DNA of 64,000 nt, taken from assembly GCA_009782785.1 (NCBI GenBank), contig WRIJ01000002.1:62001-126000 (forward strand), written 5' to 3'. Shown one piece after another: positions 19,482 through 29,880 of this stretch. The position numbers and the translations under genes were made by a program. The notes beneath the pieces were generated by a model that saw only the letters and a list, made by a program, of their open reading frames with translations, searched no databases and was not told where the DNA came from. The DNA is from Propionibacteriaceae bacterium (GTDB lineage Bacteria > Actinomycetota > Actinomycetes > Propionibacteriales > Propionibacteriaceae). Numbering within the stretch: the stretch's first letter is position 1; the number at the start of each line of letters is the position of its first letter.

Positions 19482-20156
19482 ATGAAACCAAAGATCTGGG
19501 CAGTCGAGGATGATACATCCATCCAAGAGCTCTATCTCTATGCCCTGGAGAATGAGTTTCACTGTCGCTGTTTCGAAGAAGGCTCCTCGCTGATGGAAGC
19601 CCTCAGTGAGTCCCAGCCTGATCTGATCCTGCTCGACATCATGTTGCCTGGTGAGGATGGTTTTTCCTTGTTGACTCGCCTCAAAAAGAAGCAGTCAACT
19701 AGCCATATTCCAGTCATCATGGTATCCGCCAAAGGTGAGGAAGTTTCCAAAGTGAAAGGGCTCACTTTGGGAGCCGATGACTATCTAGCGAAACCATTCG
19801 GTGTACTAGAACTCATCGCCAGAATCAAAGCCAACCTGCGCAAGACCACCAAAGTGACTGTTGATCACCAGGACTACAAAGACATTAACATTGACTACGC
19901 GAAACATCGGGTCACGATCAATGGTGTTGCGGTCAAAACCACTCTCAAGGAGTACGACCTTCTCTGCTTGCTTGTTGACAATGCGGACACGGTTGTCGAG
20001 CGGGAGACTATCTTCCTCGATGTGTGGGGCAGCTCCTTCATGGGTGAGACCCGTACCCTGGACTATCACATCAAGGAACTACGCAAGAAACTGAGTGATG
20101 CTGGTAGCGAGGCAGAGATTCAAACAGTGCGAGGAGTGGGGTTCATGCTGACATGA
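19482..20156 (+). CDS. phoB: OmpR/PhoB-family response regulator
   Basis: Receiver domain (VEDDTSIQELY, LLDIMLPGEDGF, VSAKGEE) plus winged-helix DNA-binding domain; downstream of phoU. Confidence 0.88.
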   Translation: MKPKIWAVEDDTSIQELYLYALENEFHCRCFEEGSSLMEALSESQPDLILLDIMLPGEDGFSLLTRLKKKQSTSHIPVIMVSAKGEEVSKVKGLTLGADDYLAKPFGVLELIARIKANLRKTTKVTVDHQDYKDINIDYAKHRVTINGVAVKTTLKEYDLLCLLVDNADTVVERETIFLDVWGSSFMGETRTLDYHIKELRKKLSDAGSEAEIQTVRGVGFMLT

Positions 20157-21832
20157 AGAAACGACTCTTTTTATGGACGATGCTCATCATTATTCTGGGA
20201 CTGCTCGCCTTCCTGGGGGCATCAGTATTCATCACCTCGAAAAACAATCTCGCCATCGCCGAAGACACTGTCATTGAGGTGACAGGTATCTACTCAGGAC
20301 TCTATGACCCGGATGTGGACCTGGATACTTTCGTTTCCACGGCCCGGGACACCAGGATCACTGTGGTTTCCTCAACTGGTCGCGTTCTGGCTGACAGTCG
20401 CCCTATTGATCTGGATGGGTTAGACAACCATCTGGATCGCCCAGAGATCCAAGCCGCCCTCGCAGGAACTCCGACAACCTCTGTACGTCACTCGGCATCC
20501 CTGGGTGTGGACTACATCTACTACGCACTCAAAGTCGACAGCGGTGACGACTATGTTTTCATTCGTGCTGCCGTACCTGTGGCAAAAATCGACTCCTATC
20601 TCAGCAAGTCACTACCCCTGTTCATCATTTTGGTTGTTGGAATTGCGGTGTTGTGCGTACTGTTTGTTCGCACCATGATTGCTCGCATCACTCGACCCTT
20701 CCTTGGCGTGGAAACCAAGCTTCGCCACCTCTCCCACGGGGATTATATTCACGAACCCATCGAGGACAGTTACGAGGAGATTGAGGCCATCATCCAGGGC
20801 ATCGATGAGGTGTCTGAGGTTCTCTCATCTAGTTTCACTGATCTCAGCGATGAGAAAGCCAAACTCGACTATGTTCTGTCCAATATTGCTGATGCGATCT
20901 TTGTTGTTGATGAAAACCTGAGTATCACCCTGATCAACTCTGCTGCCTTGAGCATCTTCGAGACCACTGATGAGATCGTGGACAAGAATGTGAATTACCT
21001 CACTGGGGAGAAACCCCTCGTCGAGATGGTGACTGGTGCGGTTGAACACCAGGAGGATTCCCTGTTCGAACTGAGTCTTGAGGGGCGTATCTTCCTGACT
21101 GCTGTCAAAAGGTTGCCGCTCAACTCTTTGACCATGGTCGTACTGAGCGATGTGACCGAGAACCGCGAAAACGCCAAGAGACGCGAGGAACTGTTTGCCA
21201 ATGCCTCCCATGAACTCAAGACACCGATGACCGCGATCAAGGGTTTCACTGAGTTAGCTGTGCTCAACAATGGCGATCCTGGGTTGACGAAATACTTGGA
21301 GGGGATCACTCGTGAAACTGATCGGATGCTGTCATTGATTGGTGACATTCTCAAACTCTCCGAATTGGAAACCAATCCCGAGGTCAGTGCAGTCGAAACA
21401 TCACTGGCTGGTGTGGTCGAGGAGGTACGCCAAACCCTGGCATCAACCCTGGAAGAGAAAACTGTGACAGTAACCATCGAGGGGGACGCACGGGTTTCGG
21501 CGGACCCCACCCACCTCTACGAATTGGTGAAAAACATCATTGAAAATGCCGTGATCTACAACCAGGATGGTGGTGAAGTGGAGGTGACGATTGTTGCTGA
21601 CAAGGAGCCACGGATGGTGGTCATCGACAGTGGTATCGGCATCTCCCCCGAGGAACAGTCACGTATCTTCGAGCGTTTCTATCGGGTTGAAAAGAGCCGC
21701 TCCAGTCGAGGTGGAGGAACTGGGTTAGGTCTAGCAATCATCAAACACATTTGTGCCCTCTACGGCTGGCAGGTCTCACTGAAGAGCAAACTCGGGGTGG
21801 GCACTCAGATTGATGTGGTGTTCGGTTCCTAA
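20153..21832 (+). CDS. phoR: PhoR-like sensor histidine kinase
   Basis: HAMP/PAS, ELFANASHELKTPMTAIKGFTELA H-box, IENAVIYNQDGGEVEV N-box, GGTGLGLAIIKHI G-box. Confidence 0.9.
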   Translation: MKKRLFLWTMLIIILGLLAFLGASVFITSKNNLAIAEDTVIEVTGIYSGLYDPDVDLDTFVSTARDTRITVVSSTGRVLADSRPIDLDGLDNHLDRPEIQAALAGTPTTSVRHSASLGVDYIYYALKVDSGDDYVFIRAAVPVAKIDSYLSKSLPLFIILVVGIAVLCVLFVRTMIARITRPFLGVETKLRHLSHGDYIHEPIEDSYEEIEAIIQGIDEVSEVLSSSFTDLSDEKAKLDYVLSNIADAIFVVDENLSITLINSAALSIFETTDEIVDKNVNYLTGEKPLVEMVTGAVEHQEDSLFELSLEGRIFLTAVKRLPLNSLTMVVLSDVTENRENAKRREELFANASHELKTPMTAIKGFTELAVLNNGDPGLTKYLEGITRETDRMLSLIGDILKLSELETNPEVSAVETSLAGVVEEVRQTLASTLEEKTVTVTIEGDARVSADPTHLYELVKNIIENAVIYNQDGGEVEVTIVADKEPRMVVIDSGIGISPEEQSRIFERFYRVEKSRSSRGGGTGLGLAIIKHICALYGWQVSLKSKLGVGTQIDVVFGS

Positions 21833-21899
21833 AACCAGAACAGAGCAAAACTGTTTACCGCAAGACAACAACAATGGGAAGAGCAAGCCCATGAGTCCT

Positions 21900-22307
21900 C
21901 TATGGCTGAGGATGCACATCAATGCCACGGGTATGTTCAGTTATACGGTGCGTGATCCGGAAAAGATAATAAAACACAAAGGGTGTCCAGGCGACCAGAA
22001 ATGGGAGAGATATTTCCCAAGCTAAGTATCCAAGCACAACCAGGATGAGGATTCCAAGAAGGTGGAGAGGCCATGTGCGGGTGGTGGACAGGACAATGAG
22101 AACACCGAAGACGGCAAAACCCGCCAGTGAACCCAAGTAGAACGCAATGTCCGAAGGGCCTCTTAGGCCTTGGGCATGAAAATAGGGCAGTTCAGTGAAT
22201 ACTGATGGGATAACGAACCCTGCCATGAGTAGCACGATTCCTAGACCAATAACGATGAGTGTGATGTGTCGTGCGCGTACCTCTGTCATGAGTTCACCAC
22301 CGGGCAA
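21900..22307 (-). CDS. Small membrane protein of unknown function
   Basis: 135 aa (or from an internal Met, MTEVRARH), 4 TM segments, overlaps the end of the pstS-like gene. Confidence 0.55.
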   Translation of the reverse strand: MPGGELMTEVRARHITLIVIGLGIVLLMAGFVIPSVFTELPYFHAQGLRGPSDIAFYLGSLAGFAVFGVLIVLSTTRTWPLHLLGILILVVLGYLAWEISLPFLVAWTPFVFYYLFRITHRITEHTRGIDVHPQP

Positions 22308-23293
22308 TAACCTGCTTGTTTGATCACAGCTTGTCCTGTGTCGGTAACCAGGAAGTCTCTGAGTTTTCGTGCTGGTGAATCCTTGGGTTCATCTGCTCTC
22401 ATCACCGCCAGATACTCGGTGGTGAATGGATAAGCTCCGCTGACCAGATTGTCATCAGTGGGCGCAACACCACCCACCTTGATGACCTTGATATTGGCAT
22501 TCTTGTAAAGATAATTCAGGTAATAATGGTAGCTGTAGCCAATACTTGCTGGGCCGTTGTCATATTCAGCAATGCCATCAACGAGTTGACTCATTTCCCC
22601 TCGAATATAGGCTCTGCGTGGTGCCACCATCTTTCGCCCAGCCATCACTTTTTCCTCCATTGCAGTTTGGCTCCCAGAATTCTCATTGCGCTGATAGGCG
22701 AGGATCTTTCGATTTTCTCCACCAACTTGGCGCCAATTGGTGATCTTGCCTGAATAGATGCCTTGTATTTGTTTAATGGTGAGGGAATCAATGGGGTTGT
22801 CTTTGTGCGTGATGAAGACAAAACCATCAAGAGCAATGGGTGTGAGATCGAGTTCCACTTGCTGTTTCTGAGCGTACGCCAACTCGTCTTGCGATGGTGG
22901 GGTCACAAAAATGAGACTCACCAGATGGGATCCGTATTCGGATTTTTCACGATTAATCAGTTGAAGATATGAGGCATGGGTCTTGTCATGTTGAACAATT
23001 GGGTTTCCATGAATTTGACCAGCGTTGTATTCATAGAACTGTCGAAACAATTCCGCAGTAATAGGGATTGTTGCTGTTGATCCGTTAATGATGTCCATCT
23101 GGTCTTCTAAGATGATGGGTTCGTCAACAAGCCGTTGCCAGTTATTTGGTCGATTCTCTAGCAGATGGTCGTTGTCAGTTTGATCCCAGGTACCAGTTGG
23201 GATGGCTGTTATGAGGTTGTAGACGATGAGCCCGCTCAACATCAAGGCAATGGCGATGATGATACTCCCCAGTACGGTGACAAGTTTCTTCAT
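22286..23293 (-). CDS. Second PstS-like phosphate-binding protein, membrane-anchored
   Basis: N-terminal TM, then GFVFITHKDNPIDSLTIKQIQGIYSGKITNWRQVGGENRKILAYQRNENSGSQTAMEE (canonical PstS order). Confidence 0.8.
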   Translation of the reverse strand: MKKLVTVLGSIIIAIALMLSGLIVYNLITAIPTGTWDQTDNDHLLENRPNNWQRLVDEPIILEDQMDIINGSTATIPITAELFRQFYEYNAGQIHGNPIVQHDKTHASYLQLINREKSEYGSHLVSLIFVTPPSQDELAYAQKQQVELDLTPIALDGFVFITHKDNPIDSLTIKQIQGIYSGKITNWRQVGGENRKILAYQRNENSGSQTAMEEKVMAGRKMVAPRRAYIRGEMSQLVDGIAEYDNGPASIGYSYHYYLNYLYKNANIKVIKVGGVAPTDDNLVSGAYPFTTEYLAVMRADEPKDSPARKLRDFLVTDTGQAVIKQAGYCPVVNS

Positions 23294-23352
23294 GGTTCTC
23301 CCCTCTCCGACATGAATTGTATCGGATTATCAGTCGAACCAAGCAAGGTTAT

Positions 23353-23400
23353 GAACCTGCGACTGTTGGCGGGCCCCCAGTCACTGTCGGGTTGACAGGA
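23353..23400. repeat. 48-bp inverted repeat arm (partner 23611-23658) containing tRNA-Pro 3'-end sequence
   Basis: gaacctgcgactgttggcgggcccccagtcactgtcgggttgacagga is the reverse complement of 23611-23658. Confidence 0.85.
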
Positions 23401-23453
23401 AACCAGCTCATGACCAGTATCGGGTCCTCCACCCCGTCATCGCGCTCCGCAGC

Positions 23454-23490
23454 CCCGTCATTCTGCGCGAAGTCGCAGAATCCAGAATCC
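23454..23490. repeat. REP-like palindrome
   Basis: gtcattctgcgcgaagtcgcagaatccaga. Confidence 0.75.
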
Positions 23491-23550
23491 ACACTAGTCC
23501 TCGAATGTAGTAGACTCCATTGTGCTCACACCAATCAGTGTGAGCAGTCA

Positions 23551-23610
<60 letters not shown>

Positions 23611-23624
<14 letters not shown>

Positions 23625-23658
23625 CAGTGACTGGGGGCCCGCCAACAGTCGCAGGTTC
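23611..23658. repeat. Second arm of the 48-bp inverted repeat; overlaps the tRNA-Pro 3' end
   Basis: tcctgtcaacccgacagtgactgggggcccgccaacagtcgcaggttc. Confidence 0.85.
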
Positions 23659-23664
23659 GAATCC

Positions 23665-23745
23665 TGCGGAGCGGAGCGACTCGCAGAATCAACACATATT
23701 CGACTGTGGATTCTGGATTCTGCGACTTCGCGCAGAAAGACGGGT
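23665..23745. repeat. REP-like palindrome pair
   Basis: tgcggagcggagcgactcgcagaat ... ggattctgcgacttcgcgcagaaagacgg. Confidence 0.75.
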
Positions 23746-23772
23746 GGTGGATGGTGCAGACTGACGGGAGTC

Positions 23773-24195
23773 CTAGGCCCAGGACCACGTACCGCCAAAG
23801 GCACCGATTTCGAAGTGGAGTTTGGCTATACCGAGGTCGACGCCGGTATAACCGGTGTAGGAGCCACCGCGGTGGGCGGAGACTTGGTTTCCATCGAGGG
23901 TGAAGAAGAACTTCTGCTGATGGCGGGCACTGGGAGCCAAGGCCACCATTTCTAGTCCGCTCATAAACCAGTCGGGCATCGGGGCACCATCGCCGCCTTG
24001 AGCGAATCTTTCGATGGGGCGTACCTGGTGAGGTTTGCCCTGGGTTTCGCCGTACCCTAAAGCAATGACGAGAGCCAGATCCTCATCCTCGTTGAGTTGG
24101 GTACGAACCTGTGCGGGAATCACCCGATCGAGGTATCTCCGCACAGAATGGCGCGCGTCAATGGCGCTCCTCAGTTCAGCATTATCCATCATCAC
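23773..24195 (-). pseudogene. Nitroreductase-family remnant with apparent in-frame internal deletion
   Basis: N-terminal SAIDARHSVRRYLDRVIP joined directly to C-terminal ALGYGETQGKPHQVRPIE...LAPSARHQQKFFFTLDGNQV...YTGVDLGIAKLHFEIGAFG; only 140 aa. Confidence 0.6.
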
Positions 24196-24237
24196 ACTAT
24201 CTTGACGAACGTTGGTGGGGCCTCCGTTTGGGAGCTG

Positions 24238-24957
24238 CTACTGCCCAGGTGTGCCAGGGTACGGCTGGGTTGTTCCCGGATACTGCCCAGGGGTACCAGG
24301 GTATTGCTGTGGAGCTGCAGGGTATTGCTGAGGTGATGCAGGGTATTGTGGCGAAACTGCAGGATATTGTTGCGCCCCAGGATACTGTTGCGCAGAGCCC
24401 GGATAGGACGGTCCACCTATCGCCTGTGCCTGTTGCTTCATGGTGTTTGCACCAAAGATGAAAGGCCAAGGAAGCAGAAAACCACCGATTGCCGACACAG
24501 TACTGGTGCCCTGAACGAAGGCGATGGCCAAACTAATCACCGGGATAATGCACACTGCAATGCCGAGCGGAAACAGAAAGTCACCTTTGTGAATATCTGC
24601 TGCATTTTTGATCCCCATGATGCCGACCACTACCAAGACTGCAGCTGCGATGAAAGCAAAAATTGCGGCGAAGTAGTCGAACCCATCAGCGTATCTACCG
24701 TACTCTACAACAAGAGCAAGAAGATCAATACCCAAGATGGTGTAAATGCCGGCGCCAACCAGCATGAGAATCGACCCCACGAATACCATCATGTTTTTCT
24801 GTGGCGCGGAGGCTGAAGTTATTGTATAACCCCCCGGATATCCAGGTTGCATAGGCATGGGTGTCATGGGTTGACTGGGATAGGGCCCCGCTTGTGGCGT
24901 GGGAAGACTGGGGGAAGGATTGTATGGATTGTCCCCCGTGGGGTAGTTGTAGGACAT
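24238..24957 (-). CDS. Membrane protein with N-terminal Pro-rich region and C-terminal QQYPG repeats
   Basis: 239 aa, about 4 TM, tail YPGSAQQYPGAQQYPAVSPQYPASPQQYPAAPQQYPGTPGQYPG. Confidence 0.7.
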   Translation of the reverse strand: MSYNYPTGDNPYNPSPSLPTPQAGPYPSQPMTPMPMQPGYPGGYTITSASAPQKNMMVFVGSILMLVGAGIYTILGIDLLALVVEYGRYADGFDYFAAIFAFIAAAVLVVVGIMGIKNAADIHKGDFLFPLGIAVCIIPVISLAIAFVQGTSTVSAIGGFLLPWPFIFGANTMKQQAQAIGGPSYPGSAQQYPGAQQYPAVSPQYPASPQQYPAAPQQYPGTPGQYPGTTQPYPGTPGQ

Positions 24958-25083
24958 ATTGCTCCTGCCTTCGCTGTACGCTCAGCCGTGGCACTCTTAG
25001 CGAGTACCACACGTTCTATTATCCTCCACAATGACACTGATCACACCCCCTGTCCACAATGCCATACTGCAACTGTGGTGGCC

Positions 25084-26391
25084 CTAAGTTCGCTTCTTGC
25101 GGGGTTTGACACTGAGATGGATGGGCGTACCTACGAAACCGATTTCTTCGCGCAGACGGCGTTCAATGAAGCGTACGTACGGCTGATCGAGATCACCGGT
25201 GGTGAACAGGATGAAGGTGGGTGGGCAAGCCTGTGGTTGGGTGCCGAACAGGATTCGTGGCTGTTTTCCACTGCGGACAGGATGGGGATGGGCAGCGACA
25301 GTCACCCCGAGCAGGGCATTGAGCCGGCCCGTGGACACACGGGTTTCCCAACCCTCGAGGGCTGTTTCAATGGAGCGGGTGAGCTTTGAGGTATTTCGCC
25401 CGGTCAGAGCAGAGATATTCACTGATGGCGCCCAAGCAACGTGGGGAAGGTCGCGTTCGATTTCACGATCAAGGTAGCGTCGACGTTCCTCATCGATCAG
25501 ATCCCACTTGTTGAAGACCACAACCATGGCCCGCCCGGCTTCTTCAACCATGGATAAGATGCGCAGATCTTGTTCCGTGACAGGCTCGGAGCAGTCGATG
25601 ACCACGAGGCAGACCTCGGCTCTTTCAATAGCGGTTTGGGTACGCAACCAGGCGTAGTATTCATGACCGGAGGATTCTTTCACCCTGCGACGTATTCCGG
25701 CCGTGTCCACCATGTGATAGACCTGATCACCAATGGTGACGATCTCATCAACAGGGTCCACCGTTGTTCCTGCCACATTGTCTACCACGGAGCGTTGCTC
25801 GCCGCACAGCTGATTGAGCAGCGACGATTTGCCCACATTGGGTTTGCCGACAATGGCCACGCGACGAGGGCCGTCCTCCTCTTCTGGTATCGCCTGGGCT
25901 TCAGGCAGGGCCTCCACCACAGCATCCAGAAGGTCACCGGAGCCACGCCCGTGGAGAGCGGACACTACGTGGGGCTCCCCCAGTCCGAGATTCCACATCG
26001 CGGTTGCTTCAGCCTCTAATCGAACATCATCAACCTTGTTGGCCGCCAAAATCACCGGTTTCTTCGATTTGCGTAGGACCCGGACCACTGCCTCATCTTC
26101 ATGGGTGTAACCGGTGGTCACATCGGCAACAAACACCACCACATCAGCCAAACCGATCGCAATCTCGGCCTGCTCAGCGATCTGCATGGCCATCCCTTTG
26201 GCATCAGGCAACCATCCACCTGTGTCGATCACCACAAATTCTCGACCATTCCATTCGGCATCATAGCTCACCCGATCCCTGGTCACCCCTGGAACATCCT
26301 GAACCACCGCTTCACGCCGACCCAGAACACGGTTCACCAGGGTCGATTTGCCCACATTAGGCCGACCCACCACAGCAACAATAGGTTTCAT
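25084..26391 (-). CDS. der: Ribosome-assembly GTPase Der (EngA)
   Basis: Tandem GTPase domains [32 protein letters not shown] and [32 protein letters not shown]. Confidence 0.97.
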   Translation of the reverse strand: MKPIVAVVGRPNVGKSTLVNRVLGRREAVVQDVPGVTRDRVSYDAEWNGREFVVIDTGGWLPDAKGMAMQIAEQAEIAIGLADVVVFVADVTTGYTHEDEAVVRVLRKSKKPVILAANKVDDVRLEAEATAMWNLGLGEPHVVSALHGRGSGDLLDAVVEALPEAQAIPEEEDGPRRVAIVGKPNVGKSSLLNQLCGEQRSVVDNVAGTTVDPVDEIVTIGDQVYHMVDTAGIRRRVKESSGHEYYAWLRTQTAIERAEVCLVVIDCSEPVTEQDLRILSMVEEAGRAMVVVFNKWDLIDEERRRYLDREIERDLPHVAWAPSVNISALTGRNTSKLTRSIETALEGWETRVSTGRLNALLGVTVAAHPHPVRSGKQPRILFGTQPQACPPTFILFTTGDLDQPYVRFIERRLREEIGFVGTPIHLSVKPRKKRT

Positions 26392-26453
26392 GATGATGTC
26401 CTCCTATAGGTGACAGAGCATTGAGGCAAGCGTGACAAAATGGGGACGGGGGT

Positions 26454-27131
26454 TCATGACGACTCCAATTCGATAGCGCCAATGTCGATGCCAGCCTCAA
26501 AGGCCAAGCCGAGAATCTCGGCGACCACATCATCGAGATCCATCCATGTTGAGTCGATAGTGACCACCCCATCAGCTGCCTGCGAGAAATTGACCAACGT
26601 AGAGTCGTCGCGGTCACGGCGGATCACCTGGTCATGGAGTTCCTCCGAGCTCACCTGATCACCCAGCTCAGCTCCACGCCTGGACAGGCGCTCGGCAGGA
26701 TCTGCGGTCAACAACACGCGTACCTGGGCATCAGTGGCAACCACTGTGGTGATGTCTCGACCCTCAGCGACCAGATTCTTCGAGGCAATGATCTCCTGCT
26801 GGCGTTGGACCAGGTTCTCACGACACCCTGGATTGGTGGACACCTTCGAGACCCACGCTGAGGTCTGAGGATCACGAATGGCCTGGGTAATATCGATCCC
26901 GTCAAGGCAGATCCTCGGGTTGTCGGGATCTGTGGAAATCTCCACATCCATTTCACGGCAAAATTGGGCTATCCCCTGCTCGTCGTCGATGCCAGCTTGC
27001 AGGCAACCCACAGCAACTGCACGATACATCGCACCAGTATCCAAGTAACCCCACCCCAAGAGGCGTGCGAGAGTCTTGGAGGTTGTGGTTTTCCCCACAC
27101 CAGCGGGGCCATCAATAGCTATCGTAAACAA
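26454..27131 (-). CDS. cmk: Cytidylate kinase
   Basis: IAIDGPAGVGKTTTSKTLARLLGWGYLDTGAMYRAVA; adjacent to der. Confidence 0.95.
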   Translation of the reverse strand: MFTIAIDGPAGVGKTTTSKTLARLLGWGYLDTGAMYRAVAVGCLQAGIDDEQGIAQFCREMDVEISTDPDNPRICLDGIDITQAIRDPQTSAWVSKVSTNPGCRENLVQRQQEIIASKNLVAEGRDITTVVATDAQVRVLLTADPAERLSRRGAELGDQVSSEELHDQVIRRDRDDSTLVNFSQAADGVVTIDSTWMDLDDVVAEILGLAFEAGIDIGAIELESS

Positions 27132-27141
27132 GTCGTCCTTC

Positions 27142-28206
27142 CTAGGGTTTCAGCGACCAGCCAGCTTCGGTCATGGTTGATGCCAAAGCTTCGGCTTCGT
27201 CAGGCAGAACAGAAATCGAGATGAAACCGACTTCACGGGTACGGTCGTGGCTGAGCGACAGGTCTTCCACGTTGACTCCAGCCTGCTCAACATCAGCGAA
27301 AAGTTTAGCCAAGGCGCCAGGAGAGTCAGGAATCTCCACAGTCACCAGCACATAGTCAGCAAGTACGTGACCGTGTTTGCCGGGAAGCGTACGAGCCCCC
27401 AGCGCCCCGGCTTTCAGGAAGGATTCCACTGCTTTCTCAGAATCCAGGTTCCCCCGAATCTCGTCCAATGATGATGCTAGTTTCTCCAGTTGTTCGAAGA
27501 TGGCATCCTGGTTGGCTGTGATGATCTGGGACCACATCAGTTCATCACTGGCGGCGAGTCGAGTGACGTCACGTACCCCTTGGCCTGCGAGCTTCACATG
27601 GTGTGAGGGAACCTCGGTGAGATTGCCAGCCATCAAGGAACTGACGATCTGCGGTACGTGGGAGATTGATGCCACCGCCATGTCATGTTCAGTGGGGTCC
27701 ATCACCTCCACCTCCGCTAGGCAATCACGTACCAAGGCGTGAACCTGATCGATGCGGTTGACCTCAGCAGCAATGTGCGGTGTCACCACCCACGTACGGT
27801 CCTCAAAAAGATCAGCGCGTGCTGTCAGTGGACCAGCGCGATGAGAACCAGCCATCGGGTGAGTCCCCACGTAGCGTGAGAGGTCGATCCCCATGGCCAT
27901 GAGTTCATCCAGGATGGGCGCCTTCACTGAGGCAACATCCAGCACTGTGGCCCCCGGATAGGCGGCCAAAGCTTCGGCAACAATCTTCGGAGTATGCGAT
28001 GGCGGTACGGCAACAATCACCATGTCTGCTTGGTCACAAAACTCCACCTCACCAGCACCCAACCCAGCAGCAACCAGCGCGTGACTAGGCGTTTCGTCCT
28101 GCAAAAAGACCTGGTATCCACGCTCCCGTAGGGCCAAACCAATGCTCGTACCAATCAGTCCAGTCCCGACAATAAGAACAGATTCACATGCGCCAACGTC
28201 GATCAT
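27142..28206 (-). CDS. tyrA: Prephenate dehydrogenase
   Basis: VGTGLIGTSIGLALRERGYQV, VGTHPMAGSHRAGP, C-terminal ACT-like domain. Confidence 0.92.
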   Translation of the reverse strand: MIDVGACESVLIVGTGLIGTSIGLALRERGYQVFLQDETPSHALVAAGLGAGEVEFCDQADMVIVAVPPSHTPKIVAEALAAYPGATVLDVASVKAPILDELMAMGIDLSRYVGTHPMAGSHRAGPLTARADLFEDRTWVVTPHIAAEVNRIDQVHALVRDCLAEVEVMDPTEHDMAVASISHVPQIVSSLMAGNLTEVPSHHVKLAGQGVRDVTRLAASDELMWSQIITANQDAIFEQLEKLASSLDEIRGNLDSEKAVESFLKAGALGARTLPGKHGHVLADYVLVTVEIPDSPGALAKLFADVEQAGVNVEDLSLSHDRTREVGFISISVLPDEAEALASTMTEAGWSLKP

Positions 28207-28940
28207 TGGTTGTCCTTGATCTGGGGGGTTTTAGGTGTCCGCGGTTTCACTATTTTTGTCAAGGAAGAGATATCTTTGGTCGATAGTCTGCGGAACTTTC
28301 GTGCCTGGGTACGATCACGTTCGAGGAGAGCAACCTCGAGTCCATCAAGCTTGCCGGCCCCACGCGAATCAGCGCTGAGAGCTTTCAAGGTGAGTTTCAA
28401 GCAATCCGACAATGATAGCGTTGGTGAATAGCCTTCCCGCAGGGTCTTATCCACTAAGTCCGCAGCCCCACCAATAACCGCGAACTGTGTTTCCTCAGTG
28501 ATTGACCCATCAAAGCTGACACGGAAAATCTGGTCAAGGTTGGTGTCCAGACCCACCTCAGCAACCACCAGTTCCACCTCATAGGGTTTCTCCATCACCG
28601 AGGAGAAGATCGTACCCAGTAGTTGAGCATAAGCCCCAGCGAGCGTACGTCCGGTGACATCGCGACGATCATAGGCGTACCCGCGAATATCCGCATGACG
28701 GATACCGGCCACCCGAAGATTTTCAAACTCGTTGTACTTCCCTACAGCAGCAAACCCGAGACGATCATAGATCTCGGAGATTTTGTGCAGCGACTGTGAG
28801 CGATTCTCCCCCACCAACAGGATCCCTCCAGCGTAGCGGGCCACCACCACGCAACGGCCCTTAGCGATACCTAGGCGAGCAAACTCGGCGCGATCCTTAA
28901 TCTGCTGCTCGGGGGAAACATAGAAAGTTGGTTGTGTCAT
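28203..28940 (-). CDS. prcA: 20S proteasome alpha subunit
   Basis: YVSPEQQIKDRAEFARLGIAKGRCVVVARYAGGILLVGENRS; adjacent to prcB. Confidence 0.95.
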   Translation of the reverse strand: MTQPTFYVSPEQQIKDRAEFARLGIAKGRCVVVARYAGGILLVGENRSQSLHKISEIYDRLGFAAVGKYNEFENLRVAGIRHADIRGYAYDRRDVTGRTLAGAYAQLLGTIFSSVMEKPYEVELVVAEVGLDTNLDQIFRVSFDGSITEETQFAVIGGAADLVDKTLREGYSPTLSLSDCLKLTLKALSADSRGAGKLDGLEVALLERDRTQARKFRRLSTKDISSLTKIVKPRTPKTPQIKDNQ

Positions 28941-29755
28941 AGTTCAGCCCTCGGTCCATCAGGTCTGCTCGAGCGACGGGCTAACACAGTCTCAGTGGTA
29001 CGAGCGACCTCATCCTCATCATATTGGCGAGCGCCGTCAACTGTGACCGAGATCACTGTGGGGAAGATTCCTCGCAGTACGTCAGGACCACCCGTACCCG
29101 AATCATCATCGGCAGCATCAAAGAGAGCTTGGATACACAGTGTCACCGCCTGATCGAGGCTCAAATCGGGGGAATAGAGCTTCTTCAGTGAACCTTTCGC
29201 AAACAGCGACCCGGACCCCACAGCGTGATAGTCGTTCTCGTCGTAACATCCACCGGTCGCGTCATAAGAGAAAATTCGTGGTCTGTTCTCGTTGATATCC
29301 CATCCCACAAACAGTGGGATGATGATGAACCCCTGAAGAGCCATGCCAAGGTTTCCGCGAATCATCGACGCGAGACGGTTAGCTTTCCCATTCAAGGTAA
29401 GAGGTAGACCCTCGATCTTCTCGTAATGCTCTAACTCCACCTGAAAGAGTTTCACCAAATCCCGGGCGAGACCCGCGGAGCCGGCAATACCGATCGCAGA
29501 GTAATCATCAGCAATGAAAACCTTTTGAATGTCTTTCTGAGCGATCATCGACCCCATAGTGGCACGCCGATCCCCCGCCAGAACCACTCCCGAGGGTGTC
29601 GCCACAGCAACAATCGTGGTTGCCTTCGGAGCAAGTTCATCACGCTGGGTCCCCTGCATACCTGGAAGTAGCTCCGGGGAAACCCGCCCCACAAATTGGG
29701 CAAACGAACTAGTCGGGTCCGCCAAAAACCCGTGTCCCAACTCATCAGTATTCAT
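28937..29755 (-). CDS. prcB: 20S proteasome beta subunit
   Basis: Propeptide then TTIVAVATPSGVVLAGDRRATMGSMIAQKDIQKVF. Confidence 0.96.
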   Translation of the reverse strand: MNTDELGHGFLADPTSSFAQFVGRVSPELLPGMQGTQRDELAPKATTIVAVATPSGVVLAGDRRATMGSMIAQKDIQKVFIADDYSAIGIAGSAGLARDLVKLFQVELEHYEKIEGLPLTLNGKANRLASMIRGNLGMALQGFIIIPLFVGWDINENRPRIFSYDATGGCYDENDYHAVGSGSLFAKGSLKKLYSPDLSLDQAVTLCIQALFDAADDDSGTGGPDVLRGIFPTVISVTVDGARQYDEDEVARTTETVLARRSSRPDGPRAEL

Positions 29756-29822
29756 CGCGGACAAGTTTACTGCACATCCAGTTGTGCCAAGGAATAGCCC
29801 CACTCGTCTCTCCCCCCTTCCA

Positions 29823-29852
29823 TCACCCTGTGAAGCGGAGCGACTCGTGTGA
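29823..29852. repeat. REP-like fragment
   Basis: caccctgtgaagcggagcgactcgtgtgac. Confidence 0.6.
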
Positions 29853-29880
29853 CAAAAGGGCGATCCCCAATTTTGTCATG

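Noticed and set aside
24238-24460. QQYPG repeats as a possible novel surface adhesin
   Set aside because: Pro/Gln/Tyr-rich tails are common on small actinobacterial membrane proteins; insufficient evidence for a special role
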